From contig CANMCF010000018.1 in assembly GCA_947496215.1 (NCBI GenBank), forward strand, positions 1-64,000: a stretch of DNA of 64,000 nucleotides, written 5' to 3'. Positions 1-7,847 of this stretch are shown piece by piece (positions within the stretch are counted from its first letter, which is position 1; the number at the start of each line of letters is the position of its first letter). The notes under the pieces are model-generated. The model was not told the DNA's origin, did no database searches, and was given only the letters and a program-made list of their open reading frames with translations. The DNA is from an uncultured Bizionia sp. (GTDB lineage Bacteria > Bacteroidota > Bacteroidia > Flavobacteriales > Flavobacteriaceae). Position numbers and translations under genes: made by a program.

Positions 1-99
1 CCGATGCCGAACAGCACCTATTGGTTCACCGTGGACTATAGGGAACCAAACACGGACCAGAAGAAGACCTTCAAGGCACATTTTGCACTGAAGAGGTAG
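1..99 (+). CDS. C-terminus of a T9SS type B sorting-domain protein (partial)
   Basis: Reading from base 1 there are 32 open codons ending in TAG at 97-99. The peptide has the pattern YWFTVDY, then a short acidic stretch, then FKAHFALKR at the very end. This is the usual end of the gliding-motility-associated C-terminal domain (T9SS type B, CHU_C), which directs large cell-surface proteins of Bacteroidota through the type IX secretion system. Only the tail is in the window, so the passenger domains cannot be described. A strong hairpin terminator follows 26 bases after the stop. Family assignment rests on a short but characteristic tail. Confidence 0.75.
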   Translation, partial: PMPNSTYWFTVDYREPNTDQKKTFKAHFALKR

Positions 100-125
100 T
101 ATTACACAATAGATAATTGAAAGTA

Positions 126-158
126 AAAAGGGCCTGTACACAATGTACAGGCCCTTTT
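126..158 (+). terminator. Rho-independent terminator after the T9SS type B gene
   Basis: A perfect 15-bp stem (126-140 with 144-158) closed by a 3-nt loop (CAA) runs into a T-rich end. It lies between the stop at 99 and the ATG at 193, so the next gene should have its own promoter. Confidence 0.85.
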
Positions 159-192
159 GTTATCGTATATTCGCAAAGACAACGAAAAAGAA

Positions 193-924
193 ATGAAACG
201 CATTAAAAAAATATTGAAGTTCATAGTTGGAGCCATCGTGTTTATAACCTTGCCTACACTACTACTATATGGATATCTCTATTATAAATACAATGAAGAA
301 TTACCGATAGGCATAGAGGGGAAAGAAGCCGATGCTTTAGCCAACAAAATGTTGAATGCATTGAACCATCAAGCTTACGATGCTACCACCTATTTGGAGT
401 GGACCTTTAAAAGACGCCATCATTTCAAATGGAACAAGGCTGAAAATACTTGCGAAGTCTACTGGAAGAATTACAAGGTCAATCTCAATTTTAACGATCC
501 TTCCAAAAATGCTGCTTACAAAGGCGACTTGAAAATAGAAACTGTGGAAGCAGAAAAACTCACAAAAAGGGCAACAGATTATTTCAACAACGACTCCTTT
601 TGGTTGGTTGCTCCATACAAGATATTCGATAGCGGTACGAAACGTAGCTTGGTTACTTTGGATAATGATGAAAAGGCCCTTTTGATCACCTACACCAAAG
701 GAGGTTCTTCACCTGGAGATTCCTATTTATGGCAATTAGATGAAACAGGAAAACCTAAAAATTTCAAAATGTGGACTTCCATCCTTCCCATAGATGGTTT
801 GGAGGCTTCTTGGAGTGATTGGGCCACCTCAGAAACTGGCGCGCTATTACCTACATTTCATAAGATGATGATTTTAGGACTGGAGATAGATGGGATAAAA
901 ACAAAATCTCCATTTTCGAATTAA
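193..924 (+). CDS. Membrane-anchored conserved hypothetical protein
   Basis: The protein is 243 residues from the ATG at 193. An upstream in-frame TTG at 157 falls inside the terminator hairpin and is unlikely to be the start. Residues about 1-35 form a basic end plus one hydrophobic helix (KILKFIVGAIVFITLPTLLL), so the rest (about 205 residues, rich in W, Y, K and D) is probably periplasmic or outer-membrane facing. It contains the recurrent segment EADALANKMLNALN, which I associate with uncharacterised Flavobacteriaceae proteins. No catalytic motif is visible. It appears to be a single-gene unit, with a terminator before it and a leftward gene after it. Function unknown. Confidence 0.75.
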   Translation: MKRIKKILKFIVGAIVFITLPTLLLYGYLYYKYNEELPIGIEGKEADALANKMLNALNHQAYDATTYLEWTFKRRHHFKWNKAENTCEVYWKNYKVNLNFNDPSKNAAYKGDLKIETVEAEKLTKRATDYFNNDSFWLVAPYKIFDSGTKRSLVTLDNDEKALLITYTKGGSSPGDSYLWQLDETGKPKNFKMWTSILPIDGLEASWSDWATSETGALLPTFHKMMILGLEIDGIKTKSPFSN

Positions 925-1390
925 ATAAAAACTTTACTTTATTCCACTCACAGCACTTATTATATTGAAAAATCTTCTTTGTCCTCTACCACTATTACAC
1001 TAGACGTATTTTGCTTTAGTACAACTGCTCTGCCTTTTTGTCTTCTTAATTTCTAAACCAAATAGTCTCAATTGATAATTATTATATTATCAAATTTACC
1101 ATTGAGAAATATGAATTTTGAAGGATGTGTATTTTAGGTTTGATACTTTTTCTGTATCTATGCAGGAAGTGGAGGAGGGATGAAATAGTTTACCACATAT
1201 GTGATATTCCAAATGGATGTTGGAAAAAGTTTATTTAAAACAACACAGCAGAAAAAAACCAAATTTTTAGATTGGTTCTTTTCTGCTATTATTAGATGCT
1301 TTTATATTGAGACACAATCTGCTGGTAGATTTTATCTCCGATGAAAGTGTTATTCTTTATAATAAAAGAAAGTTAATGTTTTGGGGTTAT
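925..1390. other. Gene-free spacer, 466 bases
   Basis: AT-rich spacer between convergent genes. The only clear structure is the hairpin at 1247-1287. No small reading frame with a convincing start and composition was found. Confidence 0.5.
1247..1287 (-). terminator. Probable terminator of the leftward lipoprotein genes
   Basis: A 16-bp stem with one mismatch (1247-1262 with 1272-1287) and a 9-nt loop. Read leftwards, the second arm carries a run of eight T and the hairpin is followed by T-rich sequence, as expected about 100 bases downstream of the stop at 1391. Confidence 0.45.
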
Positions 1391-2008
1391 TTATGGAGTG
1401 ATTGCATATTGCATTAAACATTTACCATAGGATTCATAAATCCCTTCAATATTTTTAAAAACAACAACCCCCGTTTTACTTGCATAAGTTGAATAAATCG
1501 AAATTCTCATTATACCATAATTTAAATCCTTGGTAAATAACACATTACTCAAATAAAATTTTACGGGCGATTTATCTGTATATTTTTTATTTGACCTTTT
1601 ATAACATTCTGAAAGATTTAGAAGATCAAGATAATCTTCTCCATTGAAAAATTGGGATTTAAAATATGCAATATTTTCATCGTTTGATAAATTAGGTACT
1701 AAACTTTTCATATTACCATCACAATGATTTCCGATATCTCTAAACCTCAACTCTTCAATAAAATTATCAAACTCATATTCCAGATTTTTCTTGGGATTTT
1801 GATAAAATATATGTCCTTTTGGATTTTTGATTCCATCTTTTTCTAGCTCCAGACAAATATCTTGTGCATAAGAGGCTAATATGCTTTTATTTAATTCTCT
1901 CCATTTTTCTTTATTTAATTCTATTGGATCTAAGCTGCTTTTATTCTCGCAACTTATTACACTAATCGCAAGGGTTAGAAAAACCCAAAGGAAAACCTTG
2001 TTGTTCAT
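1391..2008 (-). CDS. Small lipoprotein, overlapping the upstream gene
   Basis: 205 residues starting MNNKVFLWVFLTL and reaching a lipobox (ISVISC) at residue 20, so a lipoprotein with Cys20 as the lipidated residue. The mature part is polar, with no recognised domain. Its start lies 47 bases inside the 3' end of the preceding gene in another frame. No later Met would keep the signal peptide, so the overlap seems genuine. It is AT-rich, like the 3' part of the upstream gene. The arrangement (variable C-terminal domain followed at once by a small unrelated lipoprotein) resembles effector-immunity pairs, but that is inference from layout only. Confidence 0.7.
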   Translation of the reverse strand: MNNKVFLWVFLTLAISVISCENKSSLDPIELNKEKWRELNKSILASYAQDICLELEKDGIKNPKGHIFYQNPKKNLEYEFDNFIEELRFRDIGNHCDGNMKSLVPNLSNDENIAYFKSQFFNGEDYLDLLNLSECYKRSNKKYTDKSPVKFYLSNVLFTKDLNYGIMRISIYSTYASKTGVVVFKNIEGIYESYGKCLMQYAITP

Positions 2009-3539
2009 ATACTGTTGTTATATTATTGGAATCTGTTACTGTGTAAACTTGCTGAAGTCTCTCTGCATTGATTACAGCTCCAATTTTATGAGCTAAATCC
2101 AACGCTTCATCATCCGTACCTGTAGATACATTGAAACTGTGCAAAGCTGTAAGCGTTCCTCCATACATTATTGTCTTTGCATAATCTCTACTTATATTTA
2201 TATTCCTTTGATTTGCATACGCCATTAATGTATCTGTCATTTCTTCTATCAAATTTACCATAATTTGATGAGATGCTTGACTCAATGCATCTCCCGCTAA
2301 AGTTGGATCTGTATTTTGTACCATATGAGTGCAATATGCATTTGCTAACTGAGCATAACTTGTAATTGGTGTTTCTGTAGTTATTTGATCTGTATTTATC
2401 AAATGATATAGGAGCGTATGTAAATTTTCATGTATAATTATAGAAGCTAATAACAATTCAGACATGGTTCCAAAATTCTGTTGATTAACAAATATTTCAG
2501 AAGGTGGACAATTTACACAACCCAAAGGTGCTCTAGTTGTCCCTAAAGTCAATGATGCATCTGATCCCGCCGGAACTCCATAAAAGGTAGGATTTGTACT
2601 AAAATCATCAGCTATGTAAATCAAATCAACATTATTTGGAGTTTCAAAAGCAGACAAAAAACTTTGATTTAAAGGTGTACATAACCCCAATACCTCTGTA
2701 ATTGCATCTGCATGACATGGGAAATCATTCACAAAAGATTCATCAAATAATATATCAACTACAAATTCCTCAGCTGGAGGCGCACAATTCCTGGTACAAG
2801 TTGGAGATGTAGCTCCTCCGGTTCCTTCTACACCACCTTCCTGATGGCCTCCCGAGGTGTCGGTATCCGTATTTGGTGGATTGCCATCGGGATCATTATT
2901 GCTAATTGCTCCCCCTGTACAATGTTCTGCAGAAGAAGTGCTATAGCAGCTATCTGAGCACCCCGCATAGGTGCCATCAGAATTTGGATGTTGTCCACAA
3001 GAACAATACTCTGTAACTATAAGCACGCAATCTGCTTGCACCTTGCCCATTAAATCCGTAGGCAATCCCATGTCGTCCACAGGGGTCTTGGTGATCTTGC
3101 CTTCCAGATTTATGTGCAAACCTTCCAAGAGGTCGTCTTGTTGGTCGAGACTCAGGTCGTAGGTCACGATGAACGTGTCATAGCTTCCATCTTCTTGCAA
3201 TGAGAATACCAAGTTCTCTAGCAATCCGTTATCCACGTCCCTAAGTATCGGAAAAGTGTAGGAATGGTAACTGCTCCCATCCTCGATGTACTTGACCCTG
3301 TCAGTATTGATGGTGAAGCCGTGTTCGGAATCATGAACGTCCTTTTGACTGGATGAAGTTCCAGTTCCCTTGCCCATTTTCCCGAGTCCAGAGGAAAGCC
3401 TCTCGTTCTTCATTATGTGGTTTCTATCCACCATCGAGATGCGAAAACCACTCTTGACTTGGGTATCTGTATGGAAGTTTTGGTCATCTTCTTTTTGACA
3501 GCTAACAACTACAAGTGCCATAATGGCAAGCATAAGCAT
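1962..3539 (-). CDS. Lipoprotein with conserved N-domain and HExxH-containing C-domain
   Basis: 525 residues from the ATG at 3539. The start MLMLAIMALVVVSC gives a lipobox at Cys14 but lacks the usual basic n-region (see the A6 tract at 3563). Residues about 30-175 are a conserved-looking domain; 180-215 is a Cys-rich segment; 215-250 a Gly/Asp/Thr linker; 255-525 a separate domain with HENLH at residue 370, a possible zinc-peptidase HExxH motif. I have seen the N-domain type as multicopy lipoproteins with differing C-ends in marine Flavobacteriaceae (from memory, unverified). G+C falls inside the gene: 32 of 60 bases at 3121-3180 against 18 of 60 at 2221-2280. This suggests that the C-terminal part was acquired separately. 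Third zinc ligand and substrate unknown. Confidence 0.7.
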   Translation of the reverse strand: MLMLAIMALVVVSCQKEDDQNFHTDTQVKSGFRISMVDRNHIMKNERLSSGLGKMGKGTGTSSSQKDVHDSEHGFTINTDRVKYIEDGSSYHSYTFPILRDVDNGLLENLVFSLQEDGSYDTFIVTYDLSLDQQDDLLEGLHINLEGKITKTPVDDMGLPTDLMGKVQADCVLIVTEYCSCGQHPNSDGTYAGCSDSCYSTSSAEHCTGGAISNNDPDGNPPNTDTDTSGGHQEGGVEGTGGATSPTCTRNCAPPAEEFVVDILFDESFVNDFPCHADAITEVLGLCTPLNQSFLSAFETPNNVDLIYIADDFSTNPTFYGVPAGSDASLTLGTTRAPLGCVNCPPSEIFVNQQNFGTMSELLLASIIIHENLHTLLYHLINTDQITTETPITSYAQLANAYCTHMVQNTDPTLAGDALSQASHQIMVNLIEEMTDTLMAYANQRNINISRDYAKTIMYGGTLTALHSFNVSTGTDDEALDLAHKIGAVINAERLQQVYTVTDSNNITTVYEQQGFPLGFSNPCD

Positions 3540-3562
3540 TGTCTTGAAGTGTAGGGAAATTG

Positions 3563-3571
3563 TTTTTTCAT
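3563..3571 (-). other. A6 tract after an out-of-frame ATG (possible slippage site)
   Basis: On the minus strand an ATG (3571-3569) is followed by six A (3568-3563). Its frame does not join the lipoprotein gene starting at 3539. With seven A it would read MKKTISLHFKT and continue directly into the lipoprotein signal, giving a textbook basic n-region. This points to a phase-variable tract, a recent mutation, or a sequencing or assembly error. Confidence 0.6.
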
Positions 3572-3737
3572 AAGTTTTATTTAGGTTACAAATATTTGCA
3601 AAACAAGCTTCTGATCGATCTCCCTTTCCTTAGAATGAGTGAAAAATACTTTTCATTGAGTAAACGATACTTTTGACTAATTATACTTTAAGATGACAAA
3701 AACAATGCCAAGAAACTACTTGGTATTACAAAAACTT

Positions 3738-4109
3738 TCAAACCTTTTTTAACATCTCGCAATAGATGTTTTTTATCGTTACACAGGGAAGATGTGGGTA
3801 TTTCGTGTCTGGGAGCGACTGAAATATATTTTTTAGAGGGTGTTCATCTGCCCTCACAACAACTATGTCATTGTATATTTCAATATTTTTAAGTGCCGTG
3901 TTGGAATTTAACTCCAATCTACATAATTGAGCATTTAATTTCTCCCACTCCACCAACTTCTCTTTATTTTCTATATTAAATCTATTGCTCGCATCTATCT
4001 TTAAATATATAAGGGTATTTGTTGTTGAAATAGAAAGTAGACAACTACAAACAACCTGGTGCGTCTTCATTTTTGGAAATGCAATTTCCAGGAAATTTCC
4101 CCAAAGCAT
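3738..4109 (-). pseudogene. AT-rich ORF, probably a remnant
   Basis: A 123-codon frame with no recognised domain. Just upstream, in another frame (4048-4200, no start codon), lies a coding-like stretch that includes SPNFLKASKDYKQALNALGK and ends in a stop at 4045-4047. The two frames overlap and together look like one gene broken by a frameshift. The N-terminal part of the 123-codon frame may therefore be non-coding. It sits in the same orientation and AT-rich context as the two lipoprotein genes downstream. It could instead be a short intact gene starting at the Met that begins KTHQVVCSC. Low certainty either way. Confidence 0.4.
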
Positions 4110-4215
4110 TCAATGCTTGTTTATAATCCTTTGAAGCTTTTAAGAAATTAGGAGACGCAAAGTGCAAATAAGTGATATGGTAACGAGTTCCATATTCAAA
4201 TCATCTACGAAAACA

Positions 4216-4740
4216 TCATTTTCCCTTCTGCCCCACAAAGTGATGATCCTTCAACTTGAACAACACATTGAAGGTCGTCAAACTTCCATAGATACGAGTA
4301 ATGTATTGTTGCAGGTCTACTTTTTCCTGCTCTTCCAAGTTGCTTGAATTTACTTTTTGTTCCATGACGCGCAACCTGTCACGAACCATTGTAATCTTAT
4401 GGAAAAAGCCATCTATCGGCAATTCCTTTCCTTTCAAATTGGTATCACTAGGTTCCAAAACCAATTTTCCACCTTTCCACTTGTCTGCGATCGGCACGAT
4501 TTCAGAAACATCACTATATTTTTTTAAAATATGTCTCAAACTACTTTCTATGTCAAAGAAGCTTATGGTGTCCACATCCTTGTCTGCAGCTTCAATGATT
4601 TCCATATCTGCATCCAAATCTATCGTTTCCAATCCATTCTCAATAAAAGTGATCCAATACTGTTTTGAATCTACATTTGTTACGACTCCTTTTCCGAATT
4701 CCGGGTGGTCTATCCTAGACCCTATTCCTAATAATTTCAT
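4216..4740 (-). CDS. Conserved protein with N-terminal tudor/SH3-like domain
   Basis: 174 residues. Residues about 6-40 (GSRIDHPEFGKGVV, then WITFIENGLETIDL) match the small tudor-like fold found at the C-terminus of UvrD/PcrA helicases. A comparable segment (VGNRVKHLKFGRGEVL) ends the helicase at 40329 in this same window. Residues 45-174 are mostly helical and charged, ending HHFVGQKGK, with no catalytic motif. No signal peptide, so cytoplasmic. It diverges from uvrA, with about 200 bases between the two starts. A link to nucleic acids or to the repair gene next door is suggested by domain and position but not shown. Confidence 0.7.
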   Translation of the reverse strand: MKLLGIGSRIDHPEFGKGVVTNVDSKQYWITFIENGLETIDLDADMEIIEAADKDVDTISFFDIESSLRHILKKYSDVSEIVPIADKWKGGKLVLEPSDTNLKGKELPIDGFFHKITMVRDRLRVMEQKVNSSNLEEQEKVDLQQYITRIYGSLTTFNVLFKLKDHHFVGQKGK

Positions 4741-4874
4741 ATGTACCTCCTGAACAAACAGGGATTTTTCTTATGATTAAACTTATTTTAATGTTTTTAA
4801 ATTTAATCATAATATTAAACAAAAAGCAATGTATTTATTGACTTTATTTTAACAATAATTCATAACTGACTCAT

Positions 4875-4905
4875 TTCAAAAAGAAAAGCAAAAAACGTAT
4901 CTTCG
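4875..4905 (+). promoter_or_regulatory. Promoter of uvrA
   Basis: TATCTTCG at 4898-4905 fits the Bacteroidota -7 element TAnnTTTG with one change. A TTC (for TTG) at 4875-4877 lies 20 bases upstream. The element is 38 bases before the ATG at 4944. recG in this window has the same TATCTTCG form. Confidence 0.5.
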
Positions 4906-4943
4906 CCAATCTGTTTAAACAAGTGACAGAGTTGTTTTTTACC

Positions 4944-7778
4944 ATGACCAATTTCGAAGAAAATATAGAGGTACAAGGTGCCCGCGTTCATAATTTAAAA
5001 AATATAGATGTTACCATTCCCAGAGAGAAGCTCGTGGTTATCACAGGGTTGTCTGGAAGTGGTAAGTCATCATTGGCTTTCGACACCATCTATGCCGAAG
5101 GACAAAGGCGTTACATTGAGACGTTTTCTGCCTATGCCAGACAATTCCTAGGTGGTTTGGAACGTCCAGACGTCGACAAGATCGATGGACTATCTCCTGT
5201 AATTGCGATCGAACAGAAGACGACTAGCAAATCACCACGCTCCACAGTGGGAACGATCACTGAAATATACGATTTCCTACGTCTCCTTTTTGCACGTGCC
5301 AGTGATGCATATAGCTACAATACCGGTGAAAAAATGATTAGCTATAATGACGAACAGATAAAATCGTTAATAATTGAAAGCTTCAAAGGTAAACGTATCA
5401 ACGTGTTGGCTCCCGTGGTACGCTCCAGAAAAGGACATTATCGCGAACTCTTCGAACAAATTGCAAAACAGGGCTTCGTAAAGGTGAGGGCAGATGGAGA
5501 AATAAAAGACCTGGTTAAAGGAATGAAACTGGATCGCTACAAAAATCATGACATCGAGATTGTAATCGACAGATTGAAAATTGACGATACGGTTGATAAC
5601 GACAAGCGTCTTTCGGAAACCATAAACACGGCAATGTACCATGGAGACGATGTGCTTATGATAATAGACCAAGACACGCAACAAGTACGTTATTTCAGTC
5701 GTAACCTGATGTGTCCATCCTCTGGTATCTCATATCCAAACCCAGAACCAAACAATTTCTCGTTCAACTCCCCAAAAGGAGCCTGTGACAATTGCAACGG
5801 CATTGGGAGTCTACATCAAGTCAATGAACAAAAGATAATTCCCGACGATTCCATATCCATTAAAAATGGCGCTTTGGCTCCTCACGGCCCAGAAAAGAAA
5901 AGTTGGATTTTCAAGCAATTGGAACTGATAGCAGATCGTTATGGGTTTAAATTGACCGATGCCTACAAATCGATCCCGAAGGAAGCCAAACAAATCATCC
6001 TGTATGGAGGAAACGACAAGTTTTCCGTAGAAAGCAAAACACTGGGCATTACCCGAGATTACAACATAGATTTCGAAGGCGTTGCTAACTTCATTGAAAA
6101 TCAATACAAAAATGCAGAATCTACTTCCTTGAAACGTTGGGCAAAAGAATATATGGATAAAGTAGAATGTCCTGTATGCAATGGTTCTCGATTAAAGCAA
6201 GAATCGCTCTATTTCAAGATCAATGAGAAGAACATTGCTGATTTAGCACAAAAAGACATTGTGGAATTGGCCGAATGGTTCAAGGATTTGACGAATCATT
6301 TGTCTGAAAAGCAATTTAAGATCGCTGAGGAAATCATAAAGGAAATCAAAGCACGATTACAGTTTTTGGTGGATGTAGGTTTAACCTACCTCTCACTGAA
6401 TAGAAGCTCCAAATCCTTATCGGGTGGAGAGGCCCAACGTATTCGTCTGGCGACACAAATAGGCTCACAACTTGTCGGTGTGTTATACATTCTAGACGAA
6501 CCAAGTATTGGTTTGCATCAACGGGACAATGAAAAACTGATAAACTCCTTGATTTCACTTCGAGACATCGGAAATTCGGTCATTGTAGTGGAACATGACA
6601 AGGATATGATAGAACGAGCCGATCACGTTATAGACATTGGGCCAAGAGCAGGAAAGCATGGTGGAGAGATTATTAGCGAAGGTAGCCCTGAGATGTTGTT
6701 GAAACACGATACGCTTACAGCCGATTACCTAAATGGTACCAAATCCATAGAAATCCCAAAAAAACGTAGGGAAGGCAATGGAAAATTCATGGAACTGAAA
6801 GGCTGTACAGGAAACAACCTCAAGAACGTATCCATAAAAATTCCTTTGGGAAAGATGATTGGAGTCACAGGTGTTTCTGGAAGTGGTAAATCTACCTTGA
6901 TAAACGAAACCCTCTACCCCATACTCAACGCATATTATTTCAATGGTGTAAAAAAACCCATGCCCTACAAAAGCATAAAAGGATTGGAGCATTGTGACAA
7001 GGTCATCGACATCAATCAATCTCCAATTGGTAGGACTCCAAGAAGCAATCCTGTTACGTACACGGGAACCTTCAGTGAAATACGCAGTCTGTTTGCAAAA
7101 ATTCCAGAAGCTATGATTCGTGGATACAAGCCAGGGCGCTTTAGCTTCAACGTAGCTGGTGGTCGATGTGAAACATGCAAGGGAGGTGGATTGAAGGTCA
7201 TTGAAATGAATTTCCTTCCAGATGTATATGTAGAGTGCGAAACTTGCCAAGGAAAACGTTTCAATCGAGAAACATTGGAAATCAGATACAAGGGAAAAAG
7301 CATAAGTGACGTATTGAACATGACGATCAATGAAGCTGTTTCCTTCTTTGAAAACATCCCAAAAATTCACAAGAAGCTAAAGACCATAAAAGATGTCGGT
7401 TTGGGCTACATCACCCTGGGACAACAAAGCACGACTCTTTCCGGAGGAGAGGCCCAGCGAATAAAATTGGCAACGGAACTTAGTAAAAGAGACACGGGGA
7501 ACACCTTTTACATTTTGGATGAACCAACCACTGGTTTGCATTTTGAGGATATTCGCGTATTGATGATCGTCTTGAACAAACTAGCCAACAAAGGCAATAC
7601 CGTTTTGATAATAGAACACAATCTAGATGTCATAAAAACAGTGGATCACATTATAGACATTGGTTATGAAGGAGGTAAAGGTGGTGGTAAAGTCGTAGTA
7701 GAAGGCACGCCTGAAATCGTTGCCAAGCACAAAAAGAGCCATACAGCCAAATTCTTAAAAAAAGAATTGGAAGTTTAA
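4944..7778 (+). CDS. uvrA: UvrA excinuclease subunit A (first copy)
   Basis: ABC-ATPase that recognises DNA damage and loads UvrB in nucleotide excision repair. 944 residues from the ATG at 4944; a GTG seven codons earlier is possible but adds a non-conserved tail. Walker A GLSGSGKSS at about 35-43 and a second GVSGSGKST, two LSGGEAQRI signature motifs, and two Walker B motifs (LYILDEPSIGLHQ, FYILDEPTTGLHF) are all present. The C-terminal zinc finger (CETCKGGG, then CETCQG) is intact. The first zinc finger is degenerate: the first pair reads CPSSG at residue 257, lacking the second Cys, while the partner CDNC remains. A second uvrA begins at 61455. Confidence 0.97.
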   Translation: MTNFEENIEVQGARVHNLKNIDVTIPREKLVVITGLSGSGKSSLAFDTIYAEGQRRYIETFSAYARQFLGGLERPDVDKIDGLSPVIAIEQKTTSKSPRSTVGTITEIYDFLRLLFARASDAYSYNTGEKMISYNDEQIKSLIIESFKGKRINVLAPVVRSRKGHYRELFEQIAKQGFVKVRADGEIKDLVKGMKLDRYKNHDIEIVIDRLKIDDTVDNDKRLSETINTAMYHGDDVLMIIDQDTQQVRYFSRNLMCPSSGISYPNPEPNNFSFNSPKGACDNCNGIGSLHQVNEQKIIPDDSISIKNGALAPHGPEKKSWIFKQLELIADRYGFKLTDAYKSIPKEAKQIILYGGNDKFSVESKTLGITRDYNIDFEGVANFIENQYKNAESTSLKRWAKEYMDKVECPVCNGSRLKQESLYFKINEKNIADLAQKDIVELAEWFKDLTNHLSEKQFKIAEEIIKEIKARLQFLVDVGLTYLSLNRSSKSLSGGEAQRIRLATQIGSQLVGVLYILDEPSIGLHQRDNEKLINSLISLRDIGNSVIVVEHDKDMIERADHVIDIGPRAGKHGGEIISEGSPEMLLKHDTLTADYLNGTKSIEIPKKRREGNGKFMELKGCTGNNLKNVSIKIPLGKMIGVTGVSGSGKSTLINETLYPILNAYYFNGVKKPMPYKSIKGLEHCDKVIDINQSPIGRTPRSNPVTYTGTFSEIRSLFAKIPEAMIRGYKPGRFSFNVAGGRCETCKGGGLKVIEMNFLPDVYVECETCQGKRFNRETLEIRYKGKSISDVLNMTINEAVSFFENIPKIHKKLKTIKDVGLGYITLGQQSTTLSGGEAQRIKLATELSKRDTGNTFYILDEPTTGLHFEDIRVLMIVLNKLANKGNTVLIIEHNLDVIKTVDHIIDIGYEGGKGGGKVVVEGTPEIVAKHKKSHTAKFLKKELEV

Positions 7779-7787
7779 TATAAGCAA

Positions 7788-7817
7788 ATGCCAATTCAAC
7801 GATGGTCGAATTGGCAT
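7788..7817. terminator. Bidirectional terminator between uvrA and the LGFP gene
   Basis: A perfect 10-bp stem (7788-7797 with 7808-7817), 10-nt loop, followed by ATTTTCC. It lies between convergent stops at 7778 and 7848. Confidence 0.65.
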
Positions 7818-7847
7818 ATTTTCCTTCTGAAAATTTCAGAAATGTAC

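Noticed and set aside
4923-4943. GTG start of the first uvrA
   Set aside because: It adds MTELFFT, which UvrA proteins do not need; the ATG at 4944 gives the usual N-terminus.
5367-7370. Several long leftward frames inside uvrA
   Set aside because: They are antisense to a clear UvrA; codon composition and position show they are shadows.
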